From contig JAEOTD010000146.1 of assembly GCA_016839995.1 (NCBI GenBank), positions 1-19,246 on the forward strand: a stretch of DNA of 19,246 nt, in the 5' to 3' direction. Positions 1 to 7,293 of this stretch are shown piece by piece; the stretch's first letter is position 1, and the number at the start of each line of letters is the position of its first letter. This DNA comes from Candidatus Hermodarchaeota archaeon. Lineage in GTDB: Archaea > Asgardarchaeota > Hermodarchaeia > Hermodarchaeales > Hermodarchaeaceae. The position numbers and the translations under genes were made by a program. The notes under the pieces were generated by a model. The model was not told where the DNA came from, did no database searches, and saw nothing but the letters and a program-made list of their open reading frames with translations.

Positions 1-1937
1 GCAGTTCTTTCCTCTTTCGAGAGTTGGGTTGTGTGAGCGTCCTGCAACTCGTGTAGTGTTGATCGGAGCTGACTAATTTCAGAATTAACGCGCATTCGAT
101 CCCGCATGAGTTGGGCTTCTTGTTCACGAAGGCGGCGGAGTTGAGTCCGAGTGTCCGCAGTGTCATGGGCTAATCCCAATTCGCGGAGCGAAATATCCAG
201 ACTCACAGTAACTGGGCGTGGAGGACGAGTAAAGGCCCCTATTCGGAGATAATGGCTCGAACCTTCACTGGTGATAATGTTCCCATTCAGTTGTTGAGAA
301 GCATCCACTAGTGAATTTGGATCTGTACCCTCTTCTGCGATGGCTGTATTAACTACTCGACTGAGCAAACTTACCGCGTAGACATCGCCTTCGATGAGAT
401 CAACAGCCCAGCCTATAACCGGTGATTTTACCGTTGGACGATCGCGTATAACTGCGGTAGTCGGGTTTGTCCGGGCTACAACCAGATCTGGCTTTTCTTG
501 AGGCCAGAGGCGGTCATAGAGAGTCTTAGCTTCGACGAACACATCGCGGTTTAACGCAATAAATGCATACGCATAGCGCCCCAGGGCTAGTTTGACTGCG
601 GTTTCATGTTGTGCATGCTCAGGTTTCATACGGATAAGAGTAAAGATGGGACCAATCACCGAATCGGAAAGCGCTATTTTGTCTAATTCAGAGCGATACT
701 GCACACAGGATCGAAGAAGGTTTTCTTCAAAGCGAGGGTAGCGCTGGGGTTGTGCATACAGTTCTTCTTCTGTTGCAGCAATGCTCTGCCGAACTTGAGC
801 TAGTTGATCATCAACTTGGTCACGTTCTGTTACGAAGGAGGCTAGCTCTTTTTTCATTCCTTCAACTTTTGATTTTGCAGGTTTTCGACGTTTGGTAAGA
901 CGGGCGGTTCGTTCGTTGAGGGATTTTAGCTCGTTTTCTAGTCCTTGTCGGTGTCCTTGGGATTGCATTTGTTGGTCGCGAAGCGTATCCATTGTTGTGA
1001 GAAGCTTTTCGCGTTTTGCTTCGATTGCATCAAACTTAGCTTGTAACTCAGCCTTACGTTGGTCAAATTTGGCAAGCTTTTCGTTTTCGGCTGTTAATTT
1101 CGAGTCGAGGGATGTGATTTGGGATTGGAGTTGGAGTGCGAGTTCTTCGCGGTAGGCAACTTCAGCCCAAGCGGCCTCAATATCCAAGTCGTTTTGCCGT
1201 TGTAGGAGCTGTTGTTTTTGTTGAAAGGCTTCATAGGCATCTTTCAATACTTGCAGCCGTTGTTGTTCATGGCGGATGCGGTATTCGAGGGGTTTGACAT
1301 TGGCTTTGGCCTGTAGAACAAGGAGTCGGGCTTCCTCGAGTTTTTCCATCCAGTTTCGAAGTCCTGTTTCATTAAGAAGAGTTTCAAATTTCCTGCGAGG
1401 AGATTGGGAGGCAAACTGGTCCAAGGTTTCTGCTTCAGTAACAGCTAGTGGTGAATCCCCAAAGAGTCCTGCGGCTTGAAAGAGCTTCCGAATATCTTTC
1501 CGAGCGATTTGATGCCCATTTACAGAACGTTGACCATTCAGCCAATAAGAAATTCGATTCGAGTCAAGAATTCGAAGCCGAATCGAAACAACATCTCTAT
1601 CCAAGAGTTTAGCAAACGCAGGATCAGGGCTACGTAACACCCGACGTTCATTGAGTTGGAAATTATTGAGTTCTAATTCAACTTCAGCGTGTTTTCCGAA
1701 GCGTCCAATGAAAGCTGAATTTCGTTGGCGTTGAGCTCGACGGGATTCAACTCCAATAGCTAATAGGAGGGCGTCGAGAATGAGGGTCTTTCCGCTTCCA
1801 TTTGATCCAGTTATGAGGATGACGGGAGCGTCATCAAGTTGTATAGTTGTGTCGCGGTGGATGACAAAGTTAACTAGGCGAATACTTCGAAACACAACCT
1901 GTGGTGTAGAAAGGGTTGTCTCATGCCTAGTGGTCAT
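1..1937 (-). CDS. SMC-family ATPase, N-terminal half with hinge (partial)
   Basis: The frame is open from ATG at 1937 to the window edge, about 645 residues. Seen: an N-terminal ATPase head with Walker A GSNGSGKT (residues 44-51) preceded by the SMC-like stretch LVNFVIHRDT, a long coiled coil rich in Q, E, K and R (about 195-420), a globular region about 425-575 that resembles an SMC hinge (VIGPIFTLI..., ALGRYAYAFIALN, VIGWAVDLIE), then a returning coiled coil. The second head with Walker B lies outside. Such proteins form ATP-driven rings or arms that act on chromosomal DNA. The NFVIH phrase and the SYWLNGQ segment recall the Smc5/6 side of the family, which is inference. The expected Q-loop region reads AVTEAET (165-171), possibly with Glu for Gln. 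It is divergent from the Ubl operon with 242 bp between. Rad50 is less likely because no zinc-hook CxxC is seen in the middle. Confidence 0.85.
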   Translation of the reverse strand, partial: MTTRHETTLSTPQVVFRSIRLVNFVIHRDTTIQLDDAPVILITGSNGSGKTLILDALLLAIGVESRRAQRQRNSAFIGRFGKHAEVELELNNFQLNERRVLRSPDPAFAKLLDRDVVSIRLRILDSNRISYWLNGQRSVNGHQIARKDIRKLFQAAGLFGDSPLAVTEAETLDQFASQSPRRKFETLLNETGLRNWMEKLEEARLLVLQAKANVKPLEYRIRHEQQRLQVLKDAYEAFQQKQQLLQRQNDLDIEAAWAEVAYREELALQLQSQITSLDSKLTAENEKLAKFDQRKAELQAKFDAIEAKREKLLTTMDTLRDQQMQSQGHRQGLENELKSLNERTARLTKRRKPAKSKVEGMKKELASFVTERDQVDDQLAQVRQSIAATEEELYAQPQRYPRFEENLLRSCVQYRSELDKIALSDSVIGPIFTLIRMKPEHAQHETAVKLALGRYAYAFIALNRDVFVEAKTLYDRLWPQEKPDLVVARTNPTTAVIRDRPTVKSPVIGWAVDLIEGDVYAVSLLSRVVNTAIAEEGTDPNSLVDASQQLNGNIITSEGSSHYLRIGAFTRPPRPVTVSLDISLRELGLAHDTADTRTQLRRLREQEAQLMRDRMRVNSEISQLRSTLHELQDAHTTQLSKEERT

Positions 1938-2090
1938 TTTGTTAAATGAGCTCCCGCGGATTTTCCTGAGCAGACGCCTGTGTTCTTATTGCCCAAGTAT
2001 ACTAAGTCCAACTAGTTCGTGACTCTTAAACTTTCACTCCAACAAAGGACAAGGCGCCATTTATCTGGGATTTTGAGCCGACCTATTCTC

Positions 2091-2173
2091 TTTCATAAAT
2101 AAAGAAGGGCAAGAGGGCGTCTAAGCATCGGGTAAAGTTAAAGTGGATGATATGACCCTCACCTTGTAGGTGA
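2091..2173 (+). promoter_or_regulatory. Probable promoter and ribosome site of the Ubl operon
   Basis: The 242 bp between the divergent SMC gene and the Ubl gene must hold promoters for both. On the plus strand, A/T-rich TATA candidates lie at about 2091-2101 (TCATAAATAAA) and about 2132-2141 (TAAAGTTAAA). AGGTGA at 2168-2173, six bases before ATG 2180, is a good archaeal Shine-Dalgarno match. Which TATA candidate is used cannot be decided by eye. Confidence 0.4.
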
Positions 2174-2179
2174 AAAGAC

Positions 2180-2500
2180 ATGAGTAACGAAGAAGGTTTT
2201 TGGCGCTCAATAATAGTTGATGTTGAGCCACGCCAAAAGGAATTTCGGATTGGCATTGATGAGGAGACCCGTGTCGAAGAGGTTATTCGCACTCTCGTTA
2301 CCCAGGCCCGTGATGAGGGAGTAAGCATTGACGACTGGGCAAAAGCGAAAATTGGTGATCAACGGGCTGAGTTCGTCCTAATTCGAAAAGCCCCAGAACC
2401 GACTCGGCTAAGTCCCGGAGTGACCTTTGGGGAGCTTGACCCAAAAATTACGGATGATGAATTCTTCCTCCTTGATGTCGTTCCTGAAGTCGGACAATAG
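2180..2500 (+). CDS. Ubiquitin-like beta-grasp protein without C-terminal Gly-Gly
   Basis: 106 residues, compatible with a beta-grasp fold: strand SIIVDVE (10-16), strand EFRIGID (21-27), helix from about RVEEVIRTLV (31-40) to DEG, strand EFVLIRK (64-70), then the ubiquitin-like loop LSPGVTFGEL and last strand FFLLDVV (95-101). It is the first gene of the operon and is followed by an E2-like gene, so it is the likely modifier or a Ubl adaptor. The chain ends PEVGQ, so the usual exposed Gly-Gly is absent and no long tail follows that an isopeptidase could trim to Gly-Gly. Either conjugation uses another C-terminus or this Ubl acts without conjugation, as YukD-like proteins may. The start is supported by AGGTGA six bases upstream. 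The Ubl call rests on predicted secondary structure and context. Confidence 0.75.
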   Translation: MSNEEGFWRSIIVDVEPRQKEFRIGIDEETRVEEVIRTLVTQARDEGVSIDDWAKAKIGDQRAEFVLIRKAPEPTRLSPGVTFGELDPKITDDEFFLLDVVPEVGQ

Positions 2501-2545
2501 AATCAAATTTCAAACCCACCGATTGGGTGGAGGAGAGAGACCACC

Positions 2546-3295
2546 ATGACACGACCTGTATTCTCCACTGAGCTATTCAACGCCAGAGTTGAAACCCAAA
2601 TCCAGACATTCTTTGATACCATGAATAACCTATATGGCCGTCGCGGATGGGATCCAGACCCTCCATACCGTGAGGACACTAAGTGGAGTAACCGTGATTT
2701 CTCCGTAGAAATTATTGCTCGCTACCGTGATGGAGCATACAAGCAGGTTCGCTTCATTATGCGGAATCTACCGGGAATAATCCGTGAACCCCGCTCCCTT
2801 ACAGATGAATCAGCTATACGATACGAACACCGGTTTGTCTTTGACTTACCTCGCGAATATCCTCAGAATATTGGAACTATCCGCCCTGCAGCTGAAACCC
2901 CATTGTTCCACCCCCGATTAGCATCCAGTGGAACTGGACATGCATGTTATTCGGTTCGAGGTGAATTGGATCGAATCTTGGAAGATCTCCCATTTTTTGT
3001 ACTATTGAAGCCAGATCGAGTCGAACCTCCATCTCAGTTTCAATCCGATCATGGATTAAATGCAGCTGCCATGGCGTGGTATGAGGAAGATACAACAAAT
3101 ATTATCGAGACCCTTGATCAACTATGGGAGGCTCGACACAAATCGGGCTCAGTGGCACCTCCTCAACGAGGACGTGTCCGGATTCTCAGCCCACAACAAC
3201 CACGAGATGAACCACGACGAAGGTCACCTCAGGTTCTTGGCGAGCCTGAAAGGGAATCCCGTGTTCGAATTCTCGATGAATCAGAGGAGAGGTAG
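2546..3295 (+). CDS. E2-like ubiquitin-conjugating enzyme with disordered C-terminal tail
   Basis: 249 residues. Residues about 10-195 resemble the UBC fold: strands around FSVEIIARY and QVRFIMRN, a YRYEHRF-like strand at 91-97 leading to FDLPREYP, then FHPRL (121-125), the likely active-site Cys134 in GHACYS, a helical stretch ending in LKPDRVEPPSQ, and HGLNAAAMAWYEE (169-181), which matches the usual N-x-x-A-x-x-Y element late in E2s. It would carry the Ubl as a thioester between E1 and the target or E3. The canonical HPN is HPR (R124), so the oxyanion Asn is missing, as in several prokaryotic E2 relatives. Residues about 205-249 are low-complexity R/P/E-rich and hold two copies of VRIL (211-214 and 240-243), a motif shared with the next two genes. 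GGAGGAGAG lies about 8 bases before the ATG. Confidence 0.87.
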   Translation: MTRPVFSTELFNARVETQIQTFFDTMNNLYGRRGWDPDPPYREDTKWSNRDFSVEIIARYRDGAYKQVRFIMRNLPGIIREPRSLTDESAIRYEHRFVFDLPREYPQNIGTIRPAAETPLFHPRLASSGTGHACYSVRGELDRILEDLPFFVLLKPDRVEPPSQFQSDHGLNAAAMAWYEEDTTNIIETLDQLWEARHKSGSVAPPQRGRVRILSPQQPRDEPRRRSPQVLGEPERESRVRILDESEER

Positions 3296-3306
3296 GAGGA
3301 AAGGCG

Positions 3307-3510
3307 ATGTCGGAGAATCCCCCCGAAAAGGATGAGAAGACAGAACCCGACATTGAAACCGAGTCATCCACAAAGGAAAAGCGCATTGTAATATTACAGG
3401 AGCGAGACATTCCTTTTGAAGAAGAACGTCCACCGAACTTCTCCCCGCACTTTAATGTTAAGGTTCACCGGATTCGAAAATTTTCTGAAGAGGAGGACCA
3501 GAGAGAGTGA
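3307..3510 (+). CDS. Small acidic, probably disordered protein of the Ubl operon
   Basis: 67 residues, not a family I recognise. It is very rich in E, D, K and P, has no Cys and no membrane segment, and is probably unstructured. Two hydrophobic islands stand out: RIVILQERD (26-34), a copy of the [VI]-x-I-L motif also found in the E2 and RING-like tails, and FNVKVHRIRKF (49-59). It starts 11 bases after the E2 stop with GGAGG (3296-3300) well placed before ATG. Its stop overlaps the GTG start of the next gene in GTGA, so translation is probably coupled. The tight packing supports a real gene. Inference: a small adaptor or scaffold that binds a shared partner through the motif. Confidence 0.7.
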   Translation: MSENPPEKDEKTEPDIETESSTKEKRIVILQERDIPFEEERPPNFSPHFNVKVHRIRKFSEEEDQRE

Positions 3511-3902
3511 GTGTTCATGGCGCATCACAAATGAAGTGTGCAGCCTGTGATTCATTGACTTCACTTCAAGAAGCACGGAGCCATTGGTGGATTTGTACAA
3601 TCTGTGGAAGCTACATCTGTCCTTCGTGTCGTGCTTTGTTCCTCGAAACAGGTCAGGGCATTTGTCCTGGTGCCATCGTTCGGGGTGGTGAACCCCATTC
3701 TCCACATTTCACACGATTCCTGGGTCCGAGAGAACCAGTTGTAGACCCAGAACCTGAACCACCCTCCACAGTGACAATTCTGGGTGATGTGCCCCGATCT
3801 CGTCCGCAGCAATCGGGTGGAAAAGTAGTTATTTTGTCAGATAAAGAAAGACCAGAATCTGAATCTAATACCAATCAAGAAGGACGAGATGACGACGAGT
3901 AA
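3507..3902 (+). CDS. RING-like/treble-clef zinc protein, candidate E3
   Basis: 131 residues. The N-terminal half carries an ordered set of possible zinc ligands: C11-x2-C14, C30-x2-C33, C38-x2-C41, C53, and H64/H67, with WWICTICG and YICPSCR resembling RING or related cross-brace fingers. In an operon with Ubl and E2 it is the natural candidate for the E3-like factor, comparable to the small RING proteins of archaeal ubiquitin operons. The C-terminal half (about 75-131) is P/E/S-rich, looks disordered and has two [VI]-x-I-L copies: VTIL (89-92) and VVIL (107-110), each followed by acidic residues. The GTG start overlaps the previous stop (GTGA), with GGAGG at 3492-3496; ATG at 3531 is a possible alternative. 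The last 14 bases overlap the transglutaminase gene. RING versus another zinc fold is unresolved. Confidence 0.75.
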   Translation: MSVHGASQMKCAACDSLTSLQEARSHWWICTICGSYICPSCRALFLETGQGICPGAIVRGGEPHSPHFTRFLGPREPVVDPEPEPPSTVTILGDVPRSRPQQSGGKVVILSDKERPESESNTNQEGRDDDE

Positions 3903-5493
3903 TCTCCCAGTCTCTCTGAAAATCATCGCCCCATCCCGACGAGATGGCATGCCCAGTGTGAAAGCGGGTCAGAAAATCTCCATCCAGTTGACCCGAACGA
4001 CTAACGTAATATCGAATACAAAAATCGACGGCGGAGCGGTCTATATCATTGATCCTTTTGGTCGGACAATCAGTAAAGTTCCCTTTCGATTCGGAAAAAC
4101 CAATACCGGTCAATTTACTCTGCCATTGGAGAAGGTTCTGCTTTCTGGATTCTATTCCATCCTTGTAGCGTTTCAAGAAACCCGAATCAAACTTGCTATC
4201 GATAAATATCCTAACCGGGGACCTCCCGAAGACCACCTTGTTATGGGAGGTTTCCTCCTAGAAGGTGGTCATCCACCGATTGTCGTACACCGCGTGAATT
4301 ATTCAGCGACCGTAAAGAACACCACGCCTGGCGAGATAAGCAATGTCCAAGTGAACATTGCCTCACCGCCTTCCTTACCACCACGGCAAGATATTCTCGA
4401 TGTAAAATTTTCACCCAAGGATGGACAACAACAAAACGACATGATTGGTAACCGATGGTTCCGATTTCTTCACAAACGACTTCCCGTTGGAGAAACCTTC
4501 ACTTGTGGATACACTGCATTGATCCGAAACCGAGCAGTTCGCTATGCCCTCCCCAAGAGTACACTCAATACTCAACTTCCTGCTAATATCGTTAAATTTA
4601 CCCAACCTGAAAACTTCATCGAGTCCCATCATCACCTCATCAAGGATTTGGCAAAAGAATTGGCAAAAGATCACACCACGCCCATCCAATTCACCAAAGC
4701 CGCGATGAAGGCCGTGACTAATAAAATGCGGTATGTTCGGCAGGAACATGAACGAGGCGCTGCGTACGCCATTGAAAAGCGTGTGGGTGACTGCACAGAA
4801 TATGCTGCCTTGTTTACTGCACTCTGTCGAGCCAACAAAATTCCAGCTCGATTAGAAGCAGGCTATGCATTTGATGGGAAAGCCTGGGAACGTCATGCTT
4901 GGAGCGAAGTGTGGATTCGGGGACAATGGATTCCTGTTGATCCAACCTGGCATGGTTCCATGGGATTACTGGGGGTCACAAATCGTCATATTCCCCTAAT
5001 AATTGGGAATTGGATGGATACTCGAATCCGCCAAGAATTCAAAGTGAGTTGGCATTATAATTCAGCTGCCATAAATGGAAAAAAAGGGGCTAAATACGAA
5101 CCAAAAATAGAAACCGGGTGGAAGGTAAAACGTGTCGTGAGTGTCCCTGAAACAGCACATCCACGACTACGAAAGGCACCTGCTGAGTTGCATGTAAAAT
5201 CCCCTGATGCTCTTCCTCGGAAGAGTAAGTTACCGTTGGTAATTACTGTGGTGCCCAAGGCTAGCCGGGAGTATCCGCTAGACCAGATGGTCATGACTGC
5301 AACCATTTCTGATGGTCTTATGGATCAAGTTGTAGCCATTGAACCTTTTGAGCCACGATTACAGTCTCCTGTGAATCTCCTGCTGAATATTCAAATGCCA
5401 ACTGCGGCGCCCAAAGTAACCTTGAGTCTGCGGCTCTGGGCGGATCAGAAACCGACGTCGACCGTCTGGCAGAAAACTATTGGGCTCTTCTAG
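3889..5493 (+). CDS. Cytoplasmic transglutaminase-fold protein in the Ubl operon
   Basis: 534 residues. The transglutaminase-like core spans about 260-390, with the triad Cys302 (GDCTEYAALF), His336 (ERHAWSEVWI) and Asp351 (IPVDPTWH). This papain-like core can hydrolyse or form isopeptide bonds. The N-terminal 240 residues look like beta-rich Ig-type domains (YIIDPFGRTISKVPF, a strand-rich block near 130-210) and so do residues 420-534. No signal peptide or membrane segment is visible, so it probably works in the cytoplasm, unlike many prokaryotic relatives. It is the last gene of the plus-strand operon, overlaps the zinc-protein gene by 14 bases and stops 4 bases from the convergent E1 stop. 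Inference: it either removes or processes the Ubl or makes crosslinks by its own chemistry. The triad is intact, so it is likely active. Confidence 0.85.
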   Translation: MTTSNLPVSLKIIAPSRRDGMPSVKAGQKISIQLTRTTNVISNTKIDGGAVYIIDPFGRTISKVPFRFGKTNTGQFTLPLEKVLLSGFYSILVAFQETRIKLAIDKYPNRGPPEDHLVMGGFLLEGGHPPIVVHRVNYSATVKNTTPGEISNVQVNIASPPSLPPRQDILDVKFSPKDGQQQNDMIGNRWFRFLHKRLPVGETFTCGYTALIRNRAVRYALPKSTLNTQLPANIVKFTQPENFIESHHHLIKDLAKELAKDHTTPIQFTKAAMKAVTNKMRYVRQEHERGAAYAIEKRVGDCTEYAALFTALCRANKIPARLEAGYAFDGKAWERHAWSEVWIRGQWIPVDPTWHGSMGLLGVTNRHIPLIIGNWMDTRIRQEFKVSWHYNSAAINGKKGAKYEPKIETGWKVKRVVSVPETAHPRLRKAPAELHVKSPDALPRKSKLPLVITVVPKASREYPLDQMVMTATISDGLMDQVVAIEPFEPRLQSPVNLLLNIQMPTAAPKVTLSLRLWADQKPTSTVWQKTIGLF

Positions 5494-5497
5494 CTCG

Positions 5498-6364
5498 TTA
5501 GGTATGTTTGCGTTTGTCCCGACAAAAGATTTCGGCACACCGTGGATTCGCCATGATGAGACCTGTTAAGGATTTGTGGTGATGCAAATCGTATTGGATG
5601 AATCGTCCAAGTGCCGGCTCTAACTCCTCTTGCCATTGACCAGTTTTTCGCCACTGGGTTAATCCAACTAGCACCTTCGTGGCTTCCCAAGACATTACAG
5701 CCCCCACAACTGAGGTTACAAAGCTGATCATGGGAAACCGAGGCACGGTGTCGACAAAGAATGGATCACAGCGGGTTCGAACCTCATTTGCCACAACATG
5801 GTCAACGAAATCTTTGCTCCAAGAACAGACTAGACAAGCTGTATGGGGGGGAGCGAGCACTTCCACTGAGACAAAATCTTTCCCCATTGCCCCATTGATG
5901 ACAGGAAGTGGCGGAGCCAAACTGAGATTTTTAGCATTTAACAAGTAACGGGCATAGTGATTATCCACACCCACCAGCACCAAATCCACATCCCATACTG
6001 AATCAGGTGCTTCTTGGATGGGAAGAGGATGCGGTTCTAATTTGGTATCTGTTGCGAGTTCTGGAAGGCGTTCAGCAATAGCGTCGACTTTGTACTTGAC
6101 ATCATGGTCTCCTGGTCGGAAGAACACACACCGATTGAGATTCGAAGCTGCCACCTTATCTGGATCTACGAGAATGATTTTCCCTACCCCTAGGAGCCCG
6201 AGGTTCTTGCACACCTCATTACCGACTGCACCAGCACCCACCATAAGCACGGTTGACTGCTGGATGGTCTCGAGGTTGGTTGTTCCTAGCCAGCGACGGG
6301 TCCGGTCATGATGATTCTTTTCAAAGAATTGTAGATCAACTGGGGTCGGTTCTTTCTTCGTCAT
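5498..6364 (-). CDS. E1-like ubiquitin-activating enzyme (ThiF/UBA fold)
   Basis: 288 residues, single adenylation domain. Seen: the nucleotide loop GAGAVG (43-48), acidic VDPD (66-69), SNLNR (74-78) followed by the usual Arg/Lys residues, VGVDNHYAR (131-139), CxxC (177, 180) and a second Cys pair (276, 281) that would bind zinc. TRCD with Cys199 and then TVPRFP aligns with the UBA3 region around its catalytic Cys, so Cys199 is the likely thioester residue. It would adenylate the Ubl C-terminus and pass it to the E2. The frame stays open up to 6481, but ATG 6364 is chosen because GAGGGTGA (6373-6380) lies 8 bases before it and longer forms would run deep into the JAMM gene. It overlaps that gene by 29 bases. 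MoeB or ThiF is less likely given the neighbours. Confidence 0.9.
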   Translation of the reverse strand: MTKKEPTPVDLQFFEKNHHDRTRRWLGTTNLETIQQSTVLMVGAGAVGNEVCKNLGLLGVGKIILVDPDKVAASNLNRCVFFRPGDHDVKYKVDAIAERLPELATDTKLEPHPLPIQEAPDSVWDVDLVLVGVDNHYARYLLNAKNLSLAPPLPVINGAMGKDFVSVEVLAPPHTACLVCSWSKDFVDHVVANEVRTRCDPFFVDTVPRFPMISFVTSVVGAVMSWEATKVLVGLTQWRKTGQWQEELEPALGRFIQYDLHHHKSLTGLIMANPRCAEIFCRDKRKHT

Positions 6365-6968
6365 CGCTTGGTTCACCCTCTTGATGTGTATCTGATTCTT
6401 CAATTGTGGATTCTTCACCCAGTGGAACAGAGGGTCGGTATGTACACCACTCAACGCGTTCAAGTTGAAGTCCTGGTTCATCGGGTCGTTTGCAGAGCAT
6501 GTACACTTTGAAGATTTTACTCACGGGATCAATCAGAAAGAAGATGTTCCCCTCCGCACAGAATGGGGTGTTGAAAAATGTGTTCAAATCGGTTGAGGAG
6601 AAATGGGGATCACCGCCGAAGGGATGAGAGTGCCATAGTCCGACAACTCGTGGTGAATGGGGATTATTCCCATACCGATCATGTAGAGCAAGCCGGTATT
6701 CTAAAATTCCTTCGGGTGTAAATCGTGCATGGGCAACGCTGGCTTCAACGCGTCCAGTCGCCCAATCAGTGACTCGAATGTATTTTTCGCCTTTCCAGGT
6801 TCGACGAAAGCCAAGAATGACACCTAAGGCTTCCCGTCGGGACTCCCCTGACGCTTCAGCGAGGCAATAATTGAAAATCTCTTTGCAAGTCCTCTCGAAG
6901 ACATAGACAGGATAAATTGGAGGATCCGTTGGTTCGTCTTCAGTTGGTTGAATTTTTTGGGCAACCAT
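6336..6968 (-). CDS. JAMM/MPN metal isopeptidase (deubiquitinase-like)
   Basis: 210 residues. The JAMM zinc site is complete: Glu46 in REALGVILG, His113 and His115 in LWHSHP, and S124-x-x-D127 in FSSTD. The family (Rpn11, AMSH, prokaryotic JAB proteins) cuts isopeptide bonds after ubiquitin-like proteins. Here it would release or mature the Ubl of this island. The last 25 residues are very acidic (ESD, DDEE), probably a flexible tail; the tail holds no clear copy of the [VI]-x-I-L motif. It is the first gene of a two-gene minus-strand operon and overlaps the E1 start by 29 bases. No good Shine-Dalgarno is visible before ATG 6968, and a TTTAAC stretch about 35 bases upstream fits a nearly leaderless transcript. 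Confidence 0.9.
   Translation of the reverse strand: MVAQKIQPTEDEPTDPPIYPVYVFERTCKEIFNYCLAEASGESRREALGVILGFRRTWKGEKYIRVTDWATGRVEASVAHARFTPEGILEYRLALHDRYGNNPHSPRVVGLWHSHPFGGDPHFSSTDLNTFFNTPFCAEGNIFFLIDPVSKIFKVYMLCKRPDEPGLQLERVEWCTYRPSVPLGEESTIEESDTHQEGEPSDDEERTDPS
6373..6380 (-). promoter_or_regulatory. Ribosome binding site that fixes the E1 start
   Basis: On the minus strand this reads GAGGGTGA, an excellent match to the archaeal anti-Shine-Dalgarno, 8 bases before ATG 6364. It lies inside the end of the JAMM gene, allowing re-initiation or coupling. Confidence 0.7.
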
Positions 6969-7253
6969 GCTTGATTCACACTTTCGTACATTGTTCTGAG
7001 TTGTTAAATCCTTGTAATACTATGCCACTTTCTGGAGAAGTTGGTGAACAGAATTTTCTTGAAGTCAATATTCACAACCTCTTGGCTAATAGCTATGCTT
7101 CGTAATGGTTGCGAGTTCATAACGCAAGCACTCTTATCCAGGGTGGTTTTCAACTTTTTTTCTCAGGATTTAGGAGTTGAATTCTTCATCTTTCAAGCAG
7201 CTCACTCAGGCTCAATTAAAGTTGGTGATTCGAAAATTGATAGATAGCGTAAC

Positions 7254-7262
7254 CTTATATTA
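7254..7262 (+). promoter_or_regulatory. TATA box of the four-helix membrane protein gene
   Basis: CTTATATTA fits an archaeal TATA box. A start about 26 bases downstream gives a leader of about 45 nt that contains the inverted repeat at 7294-7309 and AGGAAG about 10 bases before ATG 7331. Confidence 0.45.
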
Positions 7263-7293
7263 GCAAGCAATATGAAATTCGCTTCACCTTAGT

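Noticed and set aside
3060..3335. Open frame in another phase across the E2 3' end
   Set aside because: The E2 frame is supported by the UBC features and shared tail motif; this overlapping frame has none.
5498..6364. E1 as MoeB or ThiF for molybdopterin or thiamine
   Set aside because: The neighbours are Ubl, E2, RING-like and JAMM genes and the active-site region resembles UBA3; no molybdopterin or thiamine genes are near.
5498..6481. Longer E1 frame starting at 6481
   Set aside because: The extra 39 residues lie within the JAMM coding region; ATG 6364 has an excellent ribosome site.
6917..7247. Short plus-strand frames between the JAMM gene and the membrane protein
   Set aside because: They have no ribosome site, no known motif and odd composition; the region looks like intergenic regulatory DNA.
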